A stretch of 64,000 nucleotides of DNA, from the NCBI GenBank assembly GCA_018873245.2, contig JAEMBT020000003.1:5165843-5229842 (forward strand), in the 5' to 3' direction. The number at the start of each line of letters is the position of its first letter. Position 1 is the first letter of the stretch. Below the pieces are notes generated by a model. The model was given only the letters and a program-made list of their open reading frames with translations, was not told where the DNA came from and made no database searches. Origin of the DNA: Archegozetes longisetosus. Lineage: Eukaryota; Arthropoda; Arachnida; Sarcoptiformes; Trhypochthoniidae. Shown here piece by piece: positions 1-16,537 of this stretch. A program made the translations under genes and the position numbers.

Positions 1-1812
<1,812 letters not shown>

Positions 1813-4800
1813 GTTTAATCAATGTCTTAGGTATTTTTCGATTTGTCTCTAATCAAAATTGAGTTATAACTTTGTAAGATTTTTGTTGTATTTGATTGAA
1901 CATAAGATTTACATTGAGTACTTCAATTTCTCACTATATTTTCCACAAATTTGTTCAATTGATTGAAATCTGAGATGAAAACAAAGTCTTGTGTTATCTC
2001 TATTAGCGGTTAATGTTATTGATTACTCAATAGGTCGACTTATTGTGTTCGAACGACTGTAATGTTCATAAATTATTTTCGATTTGATGTCAAAATATTT
2101 ATTGGAATTATCACTTACCTAAAGAGTAATCACCTCTCATAACATAGTTTAGTTTAATTTTTATTGTATTTTTGAGAATCTGTTCAAACATTTTTAGTTA
2201 CAATTCTATTGAAATTCTAGTGAAAATAATTGAAATTTTTACAAAAAACATATTTAATAGTATTACAAATTACTACTCAAATTATTGTAATAACTTATTT
2301 CTCTATTTTCAAATGTGATAATTTGATATAAGTATTAAACACTTTAACACTTAGTTAAACTTGCATTTAAAGTAATTTATTATGATTGTTTCTAGCTCTT
2401 ACTATAATTTTGTTTATAAAAGTTTACAAGATTGCTTTATTATTTACAATTGGCCGATCAGGGATGGACAAATTCTAGAAGAGTTCAATTATAAGGGCTA
2501 ACTCGATACTGCTTTCCATTCTATATTTATGCTGCTATAGTAAGCATTATATAACTGGTATTTGCTTAAGGTAAATTTAGGCTGTAAAACAGTTAGAACG
2601 AATATCTGCTAAGGTTGCAATAATATATTTTGTAAGTTGCAACACGTTTCCATCAATTTATTCGTTATATTGAATGGTATATACTTGAACACAAGTATGA
2701 TATAGAAATAATTTATGATACACTTTGTCAATCATGCCTTCGCATCATTCAATTATTGTTCGAGAGCGCAGATCAATAACTCTCTTTAGCATTATATCGT
2801 CTGTACTAGAACTCGAGGCATATTTTCTAAGTCATCGTTTATATATAAATCAATCTTCAAAATGTACTTTTTTCGCGTCAATTCATAAAACTAAAGGCAC
2901 ATAAGCTCAGCTAATTTTCTTGAACTTTAGTCTTAAAATATAAGCTTCGATTGTCTTTTTGGGCACAATATCGAGACAAAGTGTGAAATGCGCCTAGATT
3001 GCATCTTACAATCGAGTTGGTTTGCCAAATCTTACTATCTGTGTGATCTGAACCATCAAATTTTGACTCAAAATTGATACCTTTCTATTTTTTCGTAAAC
3101 TTTATGATTGAAAGTTTTACTTGTGATTGTCTTTGTTTTCTATTTATGGGAGTGTCTTATTGGAAATGGTACATTGCTGTAAATCGTATTCATTTCTAGT
3201 TATTGGTATTGCGGAATATCAGAACATCGATTCATTATGCATGAGGATTTGAACGCAAAAGGCAAATTGTCCTATATTAGTTTGTCAATAAAAAAAGGCC
3301 CGATTTCTATTTGTTTAAAGTAAACTTATATTAATGTTCTCTATTAGTCACAAGCAATTATAGTCGATTATACTTTTTAACTATTAATCAATATTTACAT
3401 GACTTATACTTTTGTATGTAAAACTCATTTATTAAAATATACTCGAGTTGAATAATACTGGGATAATACTGGGTCATTTTTATCTCAATTAAAATTGTAG
3501 TGACTAAACGCTTCACACTTATAAAGTAAATAAAATCGTTTCAAGCCTTTTATTTCAGCTTCAAATTGAAAACAGTTTGCCGAATACATTAAAGTCTGAA
3601 TATGGCTTTGTTGGTGAGCCTCTTTTCAAATTATTCATTGGATTCAAGTTGAAGCTTGAAAAATGACTCAAAGTTGGACTTGATTTTTAACTGTTTCTCA
3701 AAATTTGTTGTGCGCAAACTTAAGAGTAAGGCTCAATTATCGAAATGCGTTATCATAGAGGTTAGGTTTAATCCACTTTTGACTCATACGATTCAAGTCT
3801 TGTTCGCCTCTCATTGCAATTAATGAGATTACAAGTAGTGACTGCACCGGTGGGTACTCTTATATAGCCAATATATCTAATGCTCAAAGTCTTCAAACAA
3901 ACAACAAATCAATTAGTTATGACTTTATAGTCTGAACAACAATAGATCAAATGAAGGCTTAATATAAGCAAATAGTTTGATGGCTTTGATTAAAAAATGT
4001 TTGCTTCAAAATTAATTTAAAAAGCAATCATAGGCTCGATATAGTTATAGGAGAAAATTTGTGATCAGTTTTCCTGTTTAAAACACGACTCCGAATAAGT
4101 CAATATTAAAAAACACTTGAAAATCGATAAATTCTTAACTTTCCAGAAGTTATTCATATGAAAATTTAATAATTTCAGTTTGAAGGCACTCAAAAGAAAA
4201 GACATTTGCGTTATCTTTGGAATGAGAACTGAATGCTTTATTAAGATTTGGAACAATACAAAAAATGAGCGTCAAATGAATCAAAAATTGAAGCAAACAT
4301 AGTAAGTAAATCGCTATCAAATTAGTAATTATTACAATACATCAATAATAGGTTAAAAATAATTGTATAAATGATTAATATTTGAATAATTATCATGTTT
4401 ATAGTAAGAGTTAAACAACATATATATATATATATATATATATTTAATGTGATAAATATATTGTGATAGCTGCCAAATATATTGTTTCGAACACAGCAAA
4501 AACATTCATTTGACTAGTCATTCATATATTTGCTCCCATGTCTTATACACAAACTCCAAATGTGTTAAGACATCAATTATCGATAATTAAGGAATTTTAT
4601 TCATAGTTGCAGTTAAAGAGTAACAACACCAACAATATAATTGACGCACAGTTATACAAGTTTTATGTTCAATTACCTTAAGTTTAATTGTTTTTCAGTT
4701 AGATCGCAAACTTTTTCATAATTGAAACACGAGTTAAGCCTAAATAATTCAATTAAGTCACAATGTTTGCAAATTAAGTTAAAATAACAGTTATTTAGAC

Positions 4801-5362
4801 AATTTTAGGTAATTGTTTGTGTTAGGACAAAACACGTTGACATGTTATGCATAAAAAACCTGAATTATTTCAAATTATATTTAGCATGTCCTGCATCATA
4901 CAAGATTAGACCTATAGCAACAAAGTGTCTTTCAATTAGTGTTATCCAAAAAGGTGTCATTCACACCGAATAGTCTAGTCGAGAATGATCCACATTTACA
5001 TTCACTTTGGCATTAGTGATATATTTTTGCTCAATCAATATTAATAAGTGTCCCGTTAATTATGTTAAACATGAAACCAGATTAATGACTACCAACAATC
5101 AAGTAAAATAATAGATGTGAAGACTTAGATCCAGTGCTAAAAAGTTTGGATATAAAAGTTGAGCGTCAACTCTATGTATAGTATGCGCTTCCAGTCACTT
5201 CATATGATTTATTGACGAATATTTGAGTTCAGTTTTCCTCTCATTTAATCACAACACAAGAGTCACGTCGACTATTAATCAATATATGGCCAGTTATTCA
5301 GAAGATTACTGAACTAAAGATTTCGTTAGACCACAACCAAATAGTAGAATAATAAGAGCGTC
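1813..5362. other. AT-rich intergenic spacer
   Basis: This spacer lies downstream of the ABC transporter and downstream of the 3' end of the minus-strand ZP gene, so the two genes converge. I see only short chance ORFs and a (TA)n microsatellite near 4420-4443. No conserved peptide or RNA gene was recognised. Unfound 3' exons of the ZP gene could lie at the right edge. Confidence 0.6.
4420..4443. repeat. (TA)n microsatellite
   Basis: About 12 uninterrupted TA dinucleotides occur inside an AT-rich spacer. Confidence 0.9.
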
Positions 5363-5368
5363 TTTATT
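5363..5368 (-). promoter_or_regulatory. Candidate polyadenylation signal (AATAAA) for the ZP gene
   Basis: AATAAA reads on the minus strand about 245 nt beyond the in-frame TAA at 5613-5615. It would fit that exon being the last one, but such hexamers are common by chance in this AT-rich DNA. Confidence 0.3.
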
Positions 5369-5612
5369 GAAAAAATGCACATTTTTGCAGACCCGTTCTG
5401 AACAAAAGCTTGTCGATTGAGTTGATTAGTATTGGTCTGACTTTCATTTGATATAACTATAGAATCTTCATAACGACTTTCTATCGATTCTATTCAAATG
5501 AGATCAGTTTTTTGTTGAATAAATTATTCCTTCAAATCATTAGATTAAGTGAATGAGTAATTAAAAAGAAAATTAGTTAACTTTGGAGTGTGTGTAAAAG
5601 CAATCATGGTAA

Positions 5613-8600
5613 TTACGTACCCTTCTTCATAGTCAAATGTTGTCCGCTATAGCCTACTTTGAGAAACGTTGTCATTTCTATCTCGAAAATCTTGTTCGGA
5701 TCCGCAGGAATCTCATCAGGTATCGATCGCCTCTTTCTACCGAACCCGTATTGGCCATTACCACATGGAACCTGACATAAAATCGATGATCAGCTTTAAA
5801 ACAATCAAACGTTTTTCACTTATAATAAAAGCGAAGTAAAGATTTATTTTTTTCTACAAAATAATTTGAGCCTTACGTGACAGATATATTGATATTTTGC
5901 GATATGACGTGAAGCGACTTAAATGTCTATATAATACTGAAATCTACTGTAAAGTGTTATTGCGTGGTGTAAGCTCAACCAATGTAAATTATAAACTGAA
6001 TCACAAACTCAATTACATATCCAACAACAGCCAAGATAGTGTTTAGATTTAATCAAATCTAATTTTCTAACCGTTTTAGCCAACCGTTTTCTTTAGGCTC
6101 TTTTGCCTTCTGCGTTACTTTCAAAATAACATCCAATTAGTGTCTCGCATAAGACTTCAGTTTAGAGAAAAAGAAAAAAATAATTTTATTTCTTGTAATA
6201 GAAGTGAAACAATTGAGACACTAATTGTGATGACTTAATACTGCAAACAGTTTGTAGCGCTCTCATAACGGCAATTACTTTTGACTTTAGCCTAAAGAAA
6301 CGCAAAAATGTGTGCTTATGGTGAATATTTCTCAATTTTCAGACATAATATGCATTTGATTAAGCACTTAAAGTCATTTTCAAAAAAGTAATAATAGCGA
6401 GGAACTGGTAGGTTTTAATTTAATGGCTCTTAAGAGTGACTCTTCAACACCTACTCATTATAAAGCATGAAACATGTGATTACAATAGAGAAAGTCTTAA
6501 TTTAGCTAATCAAATGAAAACCTACTCCTTTGCATTCATTCAGACAAACGTTGACTGTTCCGACGAACATCACGTAATTAGATTCCGGAAACTTGAATGC
6601 CCTAAACTTAGCTGACAGCGAATCGCCACCATCCAGGGTTTCGAAATTTCCGAAAATGTAGGGATCTATGGAACAACTGTCTCAAAAAGATAAAAGAGGA
6701 GAAATGATAAAATATGTTTCTTAAGAATTAGTTATAGAAAAGACAAACCCATTGAGTATAATAACTTCCTCCTGTTGGCGCGATGTGTTGTCGGTTACTT
6801 TCAGAAAACTCGTTAACAATCCATAAACATGTCTCGATTCTTCATCTAAGTATATTATCATTTCGAGGGGAGTTCCCGGCTGTACATTAAGTGCTGTGTC
6901 TACGAACACACCGTTTCGACGCACTTTTATGTTCAAGTAGGGATACGGTGCTTGTGCTGTAATGTTGTCCGTGAAGTCCAGTTCCCTTTTATCAAATAAA
7001 CTCATTCTTTATAGCATTAACCCGATTTAAACATTTGTTTCATTCTATTAATTAGGTTCAACTCATATCCAGTCTAATATATAGCTAAAGATTCTGCGAA
7101 ATATTCTGGTAAAGTTTTTTCTTAAGGAAAGCTAGATTTGCATATTCTGTATACATTTTTTTGGATTTAAATATATACGGCTTGTATGGATTTAATATCC
7201 ATCTTTATATGCGATGCAGAAGTCGCTTTCAGTACTGTTCATATCTTCAGTCCTAGCATTAGATTTATTTATTTGTGTTTCGAATAGAATTGTTTGCAAA
7301 CCTAATAAAGAATTGCATATATTTTTTCACTGAACTTTTTCTAATATTAAGTTAATGTTGGCATCAGATGTTATGACAGCGATTCTATCCTTTTGTATGT
7401 CTCGGTTTATAATACTTGAAAACTCGAAGCTATATCACTGATGAACTGTTATAAATTGTTCAATACTATAAAAATTGAAGAAACTATCTATAAAATAAGA
7501 TTAGACTAGAGCTCTATATTTGAATTTGCGATGATCTGGTGCTCTAATGTGAAAATATTGTCGTATATTCGTACTATTAAAGCTTAGCAAAAATAGCAAT
7601 TAGTTAAGCTTTGCCTATGCGCTATACGAGAAAATGCAATTCCTTATCAACTTTCTGATTTGTGTTAACTCATTTAAGACAAATGTTTTAGCATTTTGGA
7701 GACGAGTGATTGTTTGAGAATTTCATCTGCTAAAAGCGGTTGTATTTATTACTTACTCGGCTTCCATAAAGTTTTCGGGCAAATCAATTTCAGTGAAATT
7801 TAGAGGAAGTCCTGCTCCAGACTGTCGTTTGCTTCTACTGAATGGCATAAGTAATGCATCGCTTGGTACAACACATTTAAAAAAGATTGAATCGTGACTT
7901 TTGTTAAGAGAGTTTTCAATAATTATGCGATTATGGAATATTTTAGAGCCCTATTTATGATGAATAAGATATAAAAATAGGATTAGATTACATTGCTTTG
8001 GTTTGATTGAAGATATCTTATGCAATATATAATAGAATGGCGAATGCGTTTACCGTTATCTTATTGTGAATTTTGGTTGTGCCGCATGTATAAAACATAT
8101 CATCGAGTGGTAGACGGAATATAGCCTGGCTTGAACTCAGCTCTGGCTTACATACTATAACCAAACATTAAACACAATTTCATTATTCTTTACGAGTCTT
8201 ATAAGTCATTGTTTTGCCTTAACTAAACTTTATTGAGCCTCTCTTTTCTTCTGGAAATAAGGCAAATACTAAGTTCTGAGAAAGACATCCATTATAATTA
8301 GAAGATAAGACAGAATAAACAATTTTATTGCTATAAGGACTATCAACGCTTAAATGGGATCTAAAACTAAATATAGTCATAAATTCAAATTTAAGAGTCG
8401 CAGATAAGATTTGATTTTGGATCCTATACCTAATTAGTATTCATCAACAATATTTGCTATAATTACAGAGATAAACATTAATCATATTAACGTCTAAAAA
8501 ATTGAAGCTGTGTTTGAAAAATAAATTAGTAACACTTTCTAACTTCGAATTGCACGCACTGTTCTCCGATTGCTGATTACTTAGTCTTTTGTTGCAGGTA

Positions 8601-10012
8601 TTGTTGCTCGATTGTTGAGCTTAGGCGTTAAGGTAACTCACTTTACTTCTATAATAGCGCTATTGTATCTTATTTTTTAGTCTACTCTCTGCAAAATAAA
8701 TTACATACCATTAAAGCACCCAATTATTATGATATCAATGATCCTTTCTATGGTTTAGATTAGATAAAAATCAAAAATAATTATCTCACTATTGTCTGAG
8801 GCACGAATAGAAAGAAATTGCTTTCTTTTGAGTGACATTTCTATAATTAACTCTATATAAGAGAGTCCATTCATGCCGAGGATGTATATACGTCTCAATA
8901 TCTTCTGAGATCGCTTTGGGTTTTTTATTTGATAGCTTCCATTCTAAATAATTTTAGAAAAACAATATCAATTTGAAAATGTACATCAAAATAAATTGCA
9001 CATCAGATATAGTCTAATACGTTTGTTTGTTTAAATTATGCTAAAACTTCTTTAACTGAATAATTTATTTGATGAAAACTAATTTTTATACTAAATTATT
9101 GAATCTGCAATTCTAATAAGTCCCAAAAATGCTACAATTTATTTTCATAAAGCAGTCTTTATGTTACTTCTGGTATAAATTAAATGCTTTATTGCATAAA
9201 ATGTAGTGTTATTTTGTTTAAAACAAATCTAGGCTTAAATTACTTTCTATTTAAAACTGTAAGAATTGAACACTAACCAACGAAAGAGAACAAGCAGCAT
9301 CAAATTGATTATAAGAAAAAATTCATTTTCAAAAGCTCAACTATTATCTCATTCAATTAGATCCTATTGTGAAACTTACGATCTAAATATCTGAGAAAAT
9401 AGAGCATCTTATCTCATGTTCATGACTTATTCAACTAAATCTCTAAATAATCTAAAACAATTGAATTGTTTCAAGTTAGCTAAAAATCAAAGCATCTTCA
9501 GAGTAATCATTTCTCTAATGCTAGTACGAAAATGAGAAGAATTAGAGCAAGATTTTTTAATGAAAAACGTTGTATTAAGTTTAATTAAATAGTAGTCGTA
9601 GCGTGTTTTAGAAGAATATAAATCACGAACTAAAGTGGAATTGGCTGAACTGTAGCTAAGCTCACTTAATAGAAAATGAATGGAAAGTCAATTTTTGAAA
9701 ACACAATCTAAAGGGAATGGTCTAACGCATAAAGTTGTGAAACATAGTCATAGGCTGTCTTTATTTATTATTTTAATTACTCATTTCGATTGTAGATAAC
9801 AGCTTAAAGGTAGTTTTGCGTGCCTAACACTGTTATCGAGGAGGTTTAAAGAGAGGCTCATGAAGGCATGTCGAAAAACTATTAGTTGGACATTGAATTT
9901 GATTTACTTGAGAATCCTTTCAATTTTTCGAGGTAAATGACCGGCTCCTCTATGTCGTTCAGGTTGACTCTCACTTCCATCATATTCCTCGAACAATTGA
10001 CTTCATATGCAA
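5613..10012 (-). CDS. Zona pellucida (ZP)-domain cuticle/extracellular matrix protein, miniature/dusky-like type (5' partial)
   Basis: ZP-domain proteins polymerise in the apical extracellular matrix and shape the cuticle. Six phase-consistent exons can be read: 10012-9908, 8154-8054, 7950-7757, 7006-6749, 6676-6526 and 5771-about 5613. The order of motifs is the ZP-N start (YEVNCSRNMMEVRV), RCKP-like ICKPEL, YTCGTT, the ZP-C segment YPYLNIKVRRNGV, and GCSIDPYIFGNFETLDGGDS followed by FRAFKFPESNY. Cysteines then lead to NGQYGFGRKRRS, where RKRR is a furin-type cleavage site normally found just after a ZP domain. The first visible exon begins in phase 1, so at least one 5' exon with a signal peptide lies further right and was not found. 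The last exon reaches an in-frame TAA at 5613-5615, but a GTACGT donor at 5620-5615 would instead splice to an unseen tail. No C-terminal membrane segment was located. The subgroup name rests on general resemblance. Confidence 0.85.
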
Positions 10013-13000
10013 CTGTCATAAAACAAAATAGACAATAGAATTTAGCTATTCTTATTGTAATTGATATTCCGTTATAGTTTAATACAACTTTATTATAGAA
10101 GCATCTCTACTGAAAAGTTTTCACTTTTTAATCTTTCCTAATGCAAGTTTGCAAAAACATCAATATTTGATATAATAGTTTCAGTCTACTGACTCTAGTC
10201 TTACTTTCCTTTTGTCTGTCTTATTTATTCGTTAACTCTTAGCGGTTCTAAATGTTTTATGATTCGCTAAACTCAATTCACAAAAAATAAACAATTCATA
10301 CCTCCTATAAGAAAAGTTAATTTTTTAGCCTCAGTTGAAAACCTGAAAAAATTGTTCTGCTTTGAAAAGCCAACTATTAAAATATGAAGTATCGAAAATT
10401 ATAAAAAAAATCAACAATTCTTAAACGGTCCGGAGTTGAAAGTACTCTCACTTCAATTTTATTGTCATACCAATTGTAATTACATCCCAAAATGTTTGAC
10501 AATCTATTGAATTAAGGCTAATCAAATTCAACATAGTTGCAGTTTTTGTGGTTCTCAACACTTTTACTAATGAACTGTAAAACAGATTGAGATCAAAAAG
10601 ATTGGAGGACAATGAATCAGATAATTAATAATGAATGTGTTAGAAGTTTAATCAGATCGTTTCCATCAACGCTTAGAGTGAAGTGACCAGAGTTTTAAAC
10701 TTTCAATAGCTATTGTGAGTTATTCGAAATCTTAAGGCATTTAGTTAAAACTTTTTAGATATAACATATCAATTTATCTCGATTCAATTCTCTCGAGAAA
10801 TTAATGTTCTCCTTATGAGCCAAATGCCATCGATTTAATGTTGAGAAGCTTAGCCATCGAGTAATGCAATAGTACTTTCACTGCATGTAATCAGTTGTTA
10901 AATGCATTCAACTTGATGGTAGCAATTATTGTTCACTTAACTAAGTTCTTATGTCTCAGACTGGAGAACAGCTGTTTACAAGTTTCAAAGTTCAAATGTT
11001 TCTCATTTACAACAAAAATTATGCAAAACCGTTCATTAGAAGCACTTTTACGAAAAATTTTGATTTTAATATCAAATATAATCTTATTTATGTAACGAAA
11101 AATCGATGCGATATCCTATTTCTGAGTCTCACGAGGTGTAGACCCAAAGCTCAATATTCTTTAGGAGATATGTTCGTAAGAATAGGTTCAAAGTAAGAGA
11201 GACAAGAATTGAGTTAGTTTTGGAGATGATTTTTTGGCTTTTGTTCGTATCTATGTTCATATGGAATGAGTAAACACGATTATGGCTAACTTGGAAAGAA
11301 TTAGGCATTCGAAACAATACATTACTGATTTTGACAAAAATAATCCTGACTTTGTTCGACTAAGGCCTTAATTTATTGCTAGCAAAACCAAAAACACTTT
11401 GTGCGTCATATCCTTATGTGTCTTACTCTAAGGCAAACTCTATCTATTGGTTTGACAACAGTTGAGCGAAAGCTAGCAAAAAAATCAATCGAAAAAATCG
11501 GAATAAATCTTTAAAATGAGAAAATCGCAACAACATAACAAAAGCATTAGAAACTCTGAATCAATGTAATGCCAGATTTGATTTTTGACTTTATAACGGA
11601 CTATAAAACCGGTATTTTATTTGCAAGTCTTAGCAAGTGATGGATCTTGCAATGTAATAGAAGCTGAAAAGGGAGTTTAAATTATTACATGTCTAAATGA
11701 GGTAAATTTCAAATTGAGCTACCTCACAATAACACATCTTACAGTTGTGTTTCTCTCAGCCAATCTCTATATCACAAATACGCTTTCATTTTTCATAAAC
11801 TAAAAATTAAAAACTAAAACCAGTACATGTACTTTGCATAAGATGAAGGTCCAAATAATCAATTCTTTTGTTTAATCTTTTCAAATGCAAAGTTTTGCCT
11901 ACGTTACAAATGATCACTAGCCTTTTAATTTATCTTCCTTTGATTAATTTCTGTCCTTATTATAATTTTGATAAAAATAGGAAGATATACGATGCCTGCT
12001 TTTTTTGATTAAAACTTTCGGGAGACCTAAATCTACCCAAAATACAGCAAAAAAACAATCTCTACATAAAGTACTTTCTAAGGTCTTAACTCAAAATACT
12101 TATCTGATAATAAAAACTGATAGCCAAAACAAACTTGATTTGTACGTATTTATCCTAATCTGGCTTAACTGACTAAGAGATTTAGACAAATTTGAAGCCC
12201 GAAAATTGCCACTACAGTTATTTGCAATGAAACTACAACATAAAGCATAGCAGGAAAAGCGTGATAAGTTTGATAATTTCTTGTTTCACTCAAATTCATT
12301 AATCACCGGGACAATAGTCAAATCTGAACTCTAATATTAAACTTCATATTTTGTCAAAGCCTCTTTAGTCAAATGTAGGATAGAATAGAATGAAAATAAT
12401 TTACGATCCAAAAGAAAAATAGTGAACATAACTATAGTCTCAGAAGAACTGATTAATTTCAGTCGATTTAGTCAGTGAAACATTATAATAATTGAATAGA
12501 AAGATAGGAGAAGATTGAGTCTGAAATTGACTGAAGGAAGTAAAAGCCATATTATTTACAGTTTGTAAATTGGAAGTCAATCTATTTTATTTAATGGTTT
12601 GTTGCGCTCAATGATCAAACATTAAACCCAAGATGAGGTCTTTAATTGAGTTTGGACGTTTTTTCTTATCTCAAATATATCCTTCAGGTCTAGTCTAGCA
12701 TCTAAGGGCTGACAGTAGGTGTATTGGGTCGAGGTTAGCGCTGGTAATGTATATTTGCATAAAAGGAATTATTATTAACGCCTTTCCATATATTATCCTA
12801 TACCCTATTAATGCTATGAAAGCTGCTTTCCACCAATCATTTCTATGTTAATCGTTCAAACAAACTATAAAAAATTGTTTCGCTTACCGCTATCATATTA
12901 TGCATTAACGGATTGCTCTATTTTCCTCAAAATCATTATAACTTTGAAGCTTTTTGGGTAAATTGATAAGTAAAAATCTTTAATGGTATCTTTCAAACTA

Positions 13001-16000
13001 TAATCTAATCTAATACGCAAACAATTTATACTGAAAAGTAAGCCTTTTTTATTGTGGTTTTTCTGTTAATGTAGAGCCTTAAGGATAAGAAGTAATGAAC
13101 CGAAAATAAAACTATATAAAAAGATAATCGATATAACTCGAAATTGATCGCGTTTCTTGTTTCCATTCTGAAAATGACCCTTAATTCAACTTCAATACAC
13201 TATACTTTTATCCATCCCTTAACATCTTACGCTTCAATTTACTAAACGCTCTGTTATTTGTCAAACACCACTTCTCTTAACACTTTGCCTACACTTTATT
13301 TATATAATTATTTAGACTTTAACTTTTCAAATATCCAAACTAAATAACGAGCCTTTTTCATGACTAATATTCAATTCGGCCCACGAAATAATGACATTTT
13401 CAAAAGTTTATTGAAGAATATGATATATTGGAAATGCCAAAAAAATATGAAACATAATGTCGTATTGCATTCAAAAAAAATTAAATAACAAGATAAAACT
13501 CAAAGAAATGTAGAGCAGATAGGATTTCAGATAAAAAGAAGTCTTTACATAAAAAGAATTGATGTCCATATCGATTTCAGTGTTTAAGCTGAAAGAGACA
13601 AATATAACCACATTTTATCCACATTTTATTGGTCCTTATAAGTGCGAACTCAATCAAAAAGATTGCAACTTGCAGCACTCTTAAACTCGAATCACTTTTT
13701 ACATTTGATTCAAGTCATCAAAACTTTTCATACTTCATTAATTGGCTTAATTCTTAAAAACGATCACAGACTCTTGTTGACTAAAAGTTTTTTTAATATT
13801 GAAACAAAGTTTTATCTTATACATAAAAAATGAAGAAACAAATGATTGAATGCTTACTTGAATTATGATGTAGTGAACTAATATTGAATGCATTGATTAG
13901 AGAGAAGGAAAAAGTCAACAGAATAATGATTTGACGAAACATTTTCAATACAGTACTGAAAATAATTAGTGATTATAGAAGTGATCAATGATTTCACACT
14001 TTTATTTGATCCAAGGGGTAATAGCTTGACTTATGGCTCAATCGAGAGCGTAGTTCTCATTCTCTTTACTGTAAAGTCATTTTGAATTTAGTTTTAAATC
14101 TCTTTTTTTGGTCAAACTATCAGAAAAACACTTTTAAATACATGAGATCTGTTCCCACGCATTGAATGCCTTGAATACAAACAACACTGTAATGAAAAAC
14201 TATCAGAACTTCGAAAGTGGGATAACTATTGAAGACACCCTACAGTGTTGTGCACAGCGTATGATTGGTCTCAATCCGCAAAACTGTTATATTTTATATA
14301 TAGACAATACAGCTTGTATTCAAGCCAGTCTTTGCGCATCGACTCCACTCTGATCTGACTTTGCGTTCGTTACTTTCATAAATAATGTCCAATATATTAA
14401 TGTCTTGTTTTAGTACCTTTTTGAAGTATTGCACTGTTTTTAATATAGAAATGACTCGATTAAGTCCTATTTTGTGACAGTAATTTATACTTTTATTTAT
14501 AATTTTGCACACAGTTTCCGGAAATATGAAAATTTTAATATACGAAATTCTCAAGACATAAAACTTTGAAAATATGATTGTATGAAATGAGAACAGAATT
14601 GTATGGGATCATTGTTGAGCACTTTAATTAAACTTTACATTAAGTACTATTGAACAAAAAGTTTGTTAAGAAATAAGTTGAAACGTCAAATACAAATGCA
14701 ATATTGGGTTAAACACGTTCCTCAGGCAGCAATTACACGTTTCGAAAACCTATTCATTCAAGTAATACAATATATAATTAAAGTTCAATTTATTTAACAA
14801 TTCAAACTTGATGCATATCAATTTCAAGTTGGAGTCTCATGTCTTTCTTAATCCATCGAATAGTTTATGATTTTATTTTTGATTTGATTGCTTTTATAAT
14901 AAGATGAGACAATCGTTGAATCAGTAGTAGTTGGGGCGGAAGACGCTTGTGCACCACAATTTCAATCTGAAGCTAATTTCACGTTTAAAAGTTCTATTTT
15001 TGAATATGAAATTTTCTTAGTTTGTTGTAATTGCTCAAAAATAAGGTAAAAAATAGATTATAATTCGAACCTAAAAATATAACCTAAACAGTTTTCAATC
15101 AGAAGAGTGTATATTCAGTCACAATGAGTATAGTGTGTGCGTCCCTACTCTAAACTTGAGACTTGTGTACCTTCACTCGAAATTTTTTGATTTGGCCACT
15201 GTCAAGCAGTAGCTTAACACCACATAATCATCATTTCTATTAGTTTTTTTTGTTGCAAACTTAGGTCTATTTAGTTTAATTATAAGTTGACTAAGAAATG
15301 ACATCCGTTTCTTTAATGGTTTTATTTTCAGAATAGACAAAAACCTTGAATTAAGTGCTGCAAACAAGTCAAGATCAACAAGTAGTACTTTGGACTGATT
15401 TTTTATTACAAATCTTATGTAATTTCTATTAGTATCGAATGATTATCAGTAGTGAGTAAATCATAATGAAGTTAAAGAAATCTTTCGAAAATTGAAACTA
15501 AAATTTTAACAAAAAAGGCAAATACTTTGTTTTTATAAAGCAACGTTTAATACTTAGAATCAAGACCGAATTGAATAGAAAAATAAGCTTTTGAGACGAT
15601 AAGAAGTAAAGATGTTGGTTGAGCTCATAGTTGGTGGTCTTTTAAGGTGTAACCCTCATAGCATTTGCCATCTCAATCTTACATAAGTAGTAAAACTTCA
15701 CTTTTTAAGCTACTTTTAACGAGAATTGGTTGGATTTGTTGAAAGCGTTTCAATAATGTTCAGAAGCGATGACCACATTTCCTTCAATACAAACACTAAT
15801 AAAGGCAAAAGAAAATAAACGTATTTACTGTTTGAGATTTACAGTGGCTTTTTCAGTGGCCTTTTCACCTAATAAATATGTTGGTTTGCTCGCAAAAATT
15901 GACTAAAGTTATGATAATGTTTCAAAAGGTCATTCAAAGTTTGCGTAACAAATAGCTTTAGTTGTCTTTCATAGTGGCTTTGCAAATGATGCAAATCATG

Positions 16001-16537
16001 TTAAATTTAGTTGAGTTTGCGTTATGCTTAAATGAGGCTGACCTAACCTAACTTGACTTTATAAAAGTATAATTGGAGTGTCATTCGTAACAATGCAGGA
16101 GGCCAACCAAACCCAATGTTCAATTGACGCGAGAGACAGTTAAATATAGATATTTATGTTCTTTGAGGAAAAGCGTCATTTTGAGCATTTTTGTTTGAAA
16201 ACGCCAAGTATATAAAAGTGTTTATTCATTTCTATCTTGAGTAGAATAAATAGTATTCTTATTGTGTGTACTTGATCTTGTGTTACAATTCGTATGAATA
16301 AATTACTAACACTCTCCTAACTCTTATCCCTCATTAGCGCAACTCGACATCAAAAGATTGAAATTACTCTTAATTTTCAGACTGTTCCAATTGAAGAGAT
16401 TGAGCTTAACTTTTGGATGAGGGTTGCTACTGTTGAGTCTGGTGTTCGCATTTACCTAAACCTTAAGTAAATCAGACTTACTAAAGGAATAAGTTAGAGA
16501 ATAAGTAACAAAACATAGCAGTAATATGTGTAATAGT
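10013..16537. other. Long AT-rich region, probably first intron/5' flank of the ZP gene
   Basis: At least one upstream exon of the ZP gene must lie here or beyond, because the exon starting at 10012 is not initial. I could not identify it. Several ORFs of 60-90 codons are present, but none has recognisable family similarity or convincing splice context. The one Cys-containing stretch near 14138-14353 is discussed as a weak candidate exon. Confidence 0.5.
16530..16537. repeat. Left 8-bp target-site duplication of the hAT MITE
   Basis: The sequence gtaatagt directly precedes the element and is repeated exactly at 17239-17246. Confidence 0.92.
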
